This document shows, in pieces, positions 6,764 to 8,180 of a stretch of 8,180 bases of DNA. The DNA is from an uncultured Solobacterium sp. (GTDB lineage: Bacteria; Bacillota_I; Bacilli_A; Erysipelotrichales; Erysipelotrichaceae): positions 1 through 8,180 of the forward strand of contig CALBKL010000059.1 in assembly GCA_937895985.1 (NCBI GenBank), given 5' to 3'. A program made the position numbers and the translations under genes. Each line of letters starts with the position of its first letter. Positions within the stretch are counted from its first letter, which is position 1. The notes beneath the pieces were generated by a model that made no database searches, was not told where the DNA came from, and saw only the letters and a program-made list of their open reading frames with translations.

Positions 6764-7718
6764 ACTTTAATCGATTTATAAATTTGATACTCTCTTCATA
6801 AATCTGTTGGTATGCAATATTATGAACATAATGAGAACAATCCAAAAATTGATATTTGCCATTCTGTTTGTTCGCTAAATAACCAACCCCAAAGCTTCTC
6901 CACTCTTCTTTTGAATAACCAGTACCATCTCCATTTGAGATAAAGAATAGCATGGGCACATTAGTCGTATCTACTTCTTCTAATTTCTTGGCGTTTGCTT
7001 TAATCGTTTTCGCTTCATTTATCATAGAAGTTGTGGCCGTTCTTCGATAGAAGATTACTTTATATAATTCTTTTTCTTCCTCTGTTAAGTTTCCATCTTT
7101 GATTGCCGAAGAGGAATCCACTAAATATGGAAGAAATCTAGTAAGTCCTATATCCGCTCCAAACTTCGCTGCACTTAACAAGAAAGTATTTATTTGAGTG
7201 TTTTGATATGCCGAAGGTACAGATGGATCCAATCCAACAATCCCTTTTATTTCATCTGGATATTTATTTGCCCAATACAACGCTTCGATTCCTGACATAG
7301 AATGTGGAAATAAAATATATTTGTGATTTGTAACCCCTGCTTGATTCAGCGATTCTCTAGTTTCAAATAAGATTGTATCAATGTCTCTACTTATATCGCT
7401 GATATCACTAAAGCCATACCCCGCTTTTTCAACAACCGCTATTTGATAGTCTTTTTCAAATAGCGAATATAGCGTTTTAAAATCGAGAGTTGGTGAACAC
7501 GTCCCTGCACCTGACATAAATACCAATGTAAAATCACTATTAGGATTACCTGAAAGATAAACATTCATGTGATGCCCATTAATTTCAACAATCTTCCCGT
7601 TCGTCTTGAATAAAGCATCCTCATCTTTTAGTTTTATCTTATGCTTTACAAAACTGATGAATACTATCAATCCTATTACAGCTACAATAATACTAATCAG
7701 CTTAATCAGTCTTTTCAT
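6762..7718 (-). CDS. Membrane-anchored alpha/beta hydrolase
   Basis: Probable serine hydrolase tethered to the membrane with its catalytic domain outside; the substrate is unknown. It has 318 residues. A single hydrophobic segment (about 7-24) after the basic start MKRLIK looks like an uncleaved signal anchor. The alpha/beta-hydrolase core follows: an oxyanion-hole region SGAG (69-72), EKAGYGFSD (97-105) and the nucleophile elbow PHSMSG (138-143) with S140. Acid candidates are D164 (GLDPS) or the Asp in SNGDG, and the catalytic His is probably H296 in DCSHYVH. The elbow has Ser where GxSxGG-type proteins have Gly. GGGAG lies 8 nt before the ATG. It is convergent with the helical-protein gene and sits behind a long AT-rich leader. 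Lipase/esterase or peptidase-like roles are equally open. Confidence 0.88.
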   Translation of the reverse strand: MKRLIKLISIIVAVIGLIVFISFVKHKIKLKDEDALFKTNGKIVEINGHHMNVYLSGNPNSDFTLVFMSGAGTCSPTLDFKTLYSLFEKDYQIAVVEKAGYGFSDISDISRDIDTILFETRESLNQAGVTNHKYILFPHSMSGIEALYWANKYPDEIKGIVGLDPSVPSAYQNTQINTFLLSAAKFGADIGLTRFLPYLVDSSSAIKDGNLTEEEKELYKVIFYRRTATTSMINEAKTIKANAKKLEEVDTTNVPMLFFISNGDGTGYSKEEWRSFGVGYLANKQNGKYQFLDCSHYVHNIAYQQIYEESIKFINRLK

Positions 7719-7747
7719 ACTTGGGGCTCCCTTCTTTAAAACTCCTC

Positions 7748-7797
7748 ATATTAGCTTATGGACTGTTTCTTATGGTACTTAAACTAAAAGCTAATAT
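7748..7797. repeat. Inverted repeat in the hydrolase leader
   Basis: ATATTAGCTT (7748-7757) pairs exactly with AAGCTAATAT (7788-7797) across 30 bp. A smaller GTTT/AAAC pair lies inside. The right arm runs into a TATATA stretch (7795-7802). Placed 30 bp upstream of the hydrolase start, it could form an mRNA leader hairpin or be a regulator site. Confidence 0.5.
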
Positions 7798-7875
7798 ATA
7801 TATATTTCTTATTAGTATAAAGCACACAATACAATAAATTGATTCTAAAAAAACTGTACATAAATACTCTACTTC

Positions 7876-7926
7876 AAAAAAACAAAAAGACAATTCCTTA
7901 AAAATTACTCGCTGGTATTGTCTTTT
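7876..7926 (-). terminator. Rho-independent terminator downstream of the right-edge gene
   Basis: On the minus strand a 10-bp stem (AAAAGACAAT 7917-7926 with ATTGTCTTTT 7885-7894), extended by a mismatch and two C-G pairs, closes a loop and runs into TTTTTGTTTTTTT. It lies about 110 bp after the partial ABC gene's stop and separates that transcript from the hydrolase gene. Confidence 0.75.
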
Positions 7927-8039
7927 ATCAAATCAATCGTAATGGAATTTTATTGCGTATTTCTTGAAAGCTTCATGCAATTTTAAATTTTATTTTACGT
8001 GATTATATAACATAAGCTTTTAAATATTCATTTCTCATA

Positions 8040-8180
8040 TCACTCGTTCTTTTCACCTACTACAACCCCGTTATTTGAGGAAACTTTAATAGTCGAATCT
8101 GCATATATTTTTAATTTATTATTATGGTCAATAAAAATAACAATTTTTTTACTTAAATAAGTGTATAAATTATCTAAAAT
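8040..8180 (-). CDS. C-terminus of a probable ABC-transporter ATPase (partial, 46 codons)
   Basis: The frame is open from the window edge to TGA at 8040-8042, and only the last 46 residues are visible. KKIVIFIDH (residues 11-19 of the fragment) resembles the strand and H-loop histidine of ABC ATPases (typically a hydrophobic run followed by T/S-H). It is followed by KLKIYADSTIKV and NNGVVVGE, matching the usual 'AD-x-I-x-x-L-x-N-G-x-V-x-x-x-G' ending. The Asp before the His replaces the more common Ser or Thr and is seen in some exporter ATPases. The DNA is markedly more AT-rich than the NAD operon. Walker motifs and the start lie outside the window, so the assignment rests on the tail alone. 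The reading frame itself is fairly convincing. Confidence 0.55.
   Translation of the reverse strand: MLDNLYTYLSKKIVIFIDHNNKLKIYADSTIKVSSNNGVVVGEKNE

Larger units (their letters stand above)
7719..8039. other. AT-rich intergenic region without a gene
   Basis: About 320 bp between the hydrolase start and the partial gene at the right edge. It holds the hydrolase leader with its inverted repeat, a terminator (7876-7926), and about 110 bp (7927-8039) in which only very short frames occur on either strand. A hydrolase promoter must lie at about 7800-7870; the best I can find is TTGTGT (7824-7829) with a poor -10 (7801-7806), so I do not call it. Confidence 0.6.

Noticed and set aside
7702..7749. 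15-codon minus-strand frame overlapping the hydrolase start, as a possible leader peptide
   Set aside because: No Shine-Dalgarno before its ATG and no attenuator-like codon run or paired terminator.
7927..8039. Possible decayed gene after the ABC-like stop
   Set aside because: Only very short frames separated by stops; I could not join them into anything resembling a known protein.

Overview
The window looks like a chromosomal segment of a low-GC Gram-positive bacterium (Bacillota). The genes on the left are moderately AT-rich, Shine-Dalgarno sites are AGGAG/GAGG-like, promoters are TTGACA/TATAAT, and hairpin terminators end in T-runs. Protein style would fit a gut Erysipelotrichia-like lineage, but that placement is an impression from the sequence, not a measurement.

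Left half (1-4842, all leftward on the minus strand): one tightly packed NAD operon in the order nrtR - pncA - pncB - nadD - nadE. nadE runs off the left edge. Junctions are 1-bp, 4-bp and 11-bp overlaps plus one 9-bp gap, so co-transcription and translational coupling are very likely. The four enzymes form a complete salvage route: nicotinamide to nicotinate (PncA), nicotinate to NaMN (PncB), NaMN to NaAD (NadD), NaAD to NAD (glutamine-dependent NadE). The first gene encodes a Nudix/winged-helix regulator of the NrtR family. A perfect-consensus promoter (TTGACA, 16 bp, TATAAT) lies upstream of it, followed at once by a perfect 8-3-8 palindrome (4764-4782). That palindrome is the obvious candidate operator for autoregulation of the whole operon.

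Middle (4812-5464): a small three-helix membrane protein with a DUF5673-like tail is transcribed leftward. It ends in a hairpin terminator whose T-run merges into the -35 box of the NAD promoter. It is divergent from a rightward HAD-family (Cof-type) phosphatase. Their shared intergenic region holds a nested dyad, and the HAD gene has no visible Shine-Dalgarno site.

Right half (5465-8180): the HAD phosphatase and a small helical protein of unknown function run rightward. They converge on a leftward membrane-anchored alpha/beta hydrolase, with a shared bidirectional terminator between them. The hydrolase has a long AT-rich leader carrying a 10-bp inverted repeat. Further right are a second strong leftward terminator and, at the edge, the last 46 codons of a gene that looks like the C-terminus of an ABC-transporter ATPase in much more AT-rich DNA.

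I see no mobile element, CRISPR array, rRNA or tRNA. The most interesting part is the regulator-operator-operon unit. It is a version of a known system rather than a wholly new one.
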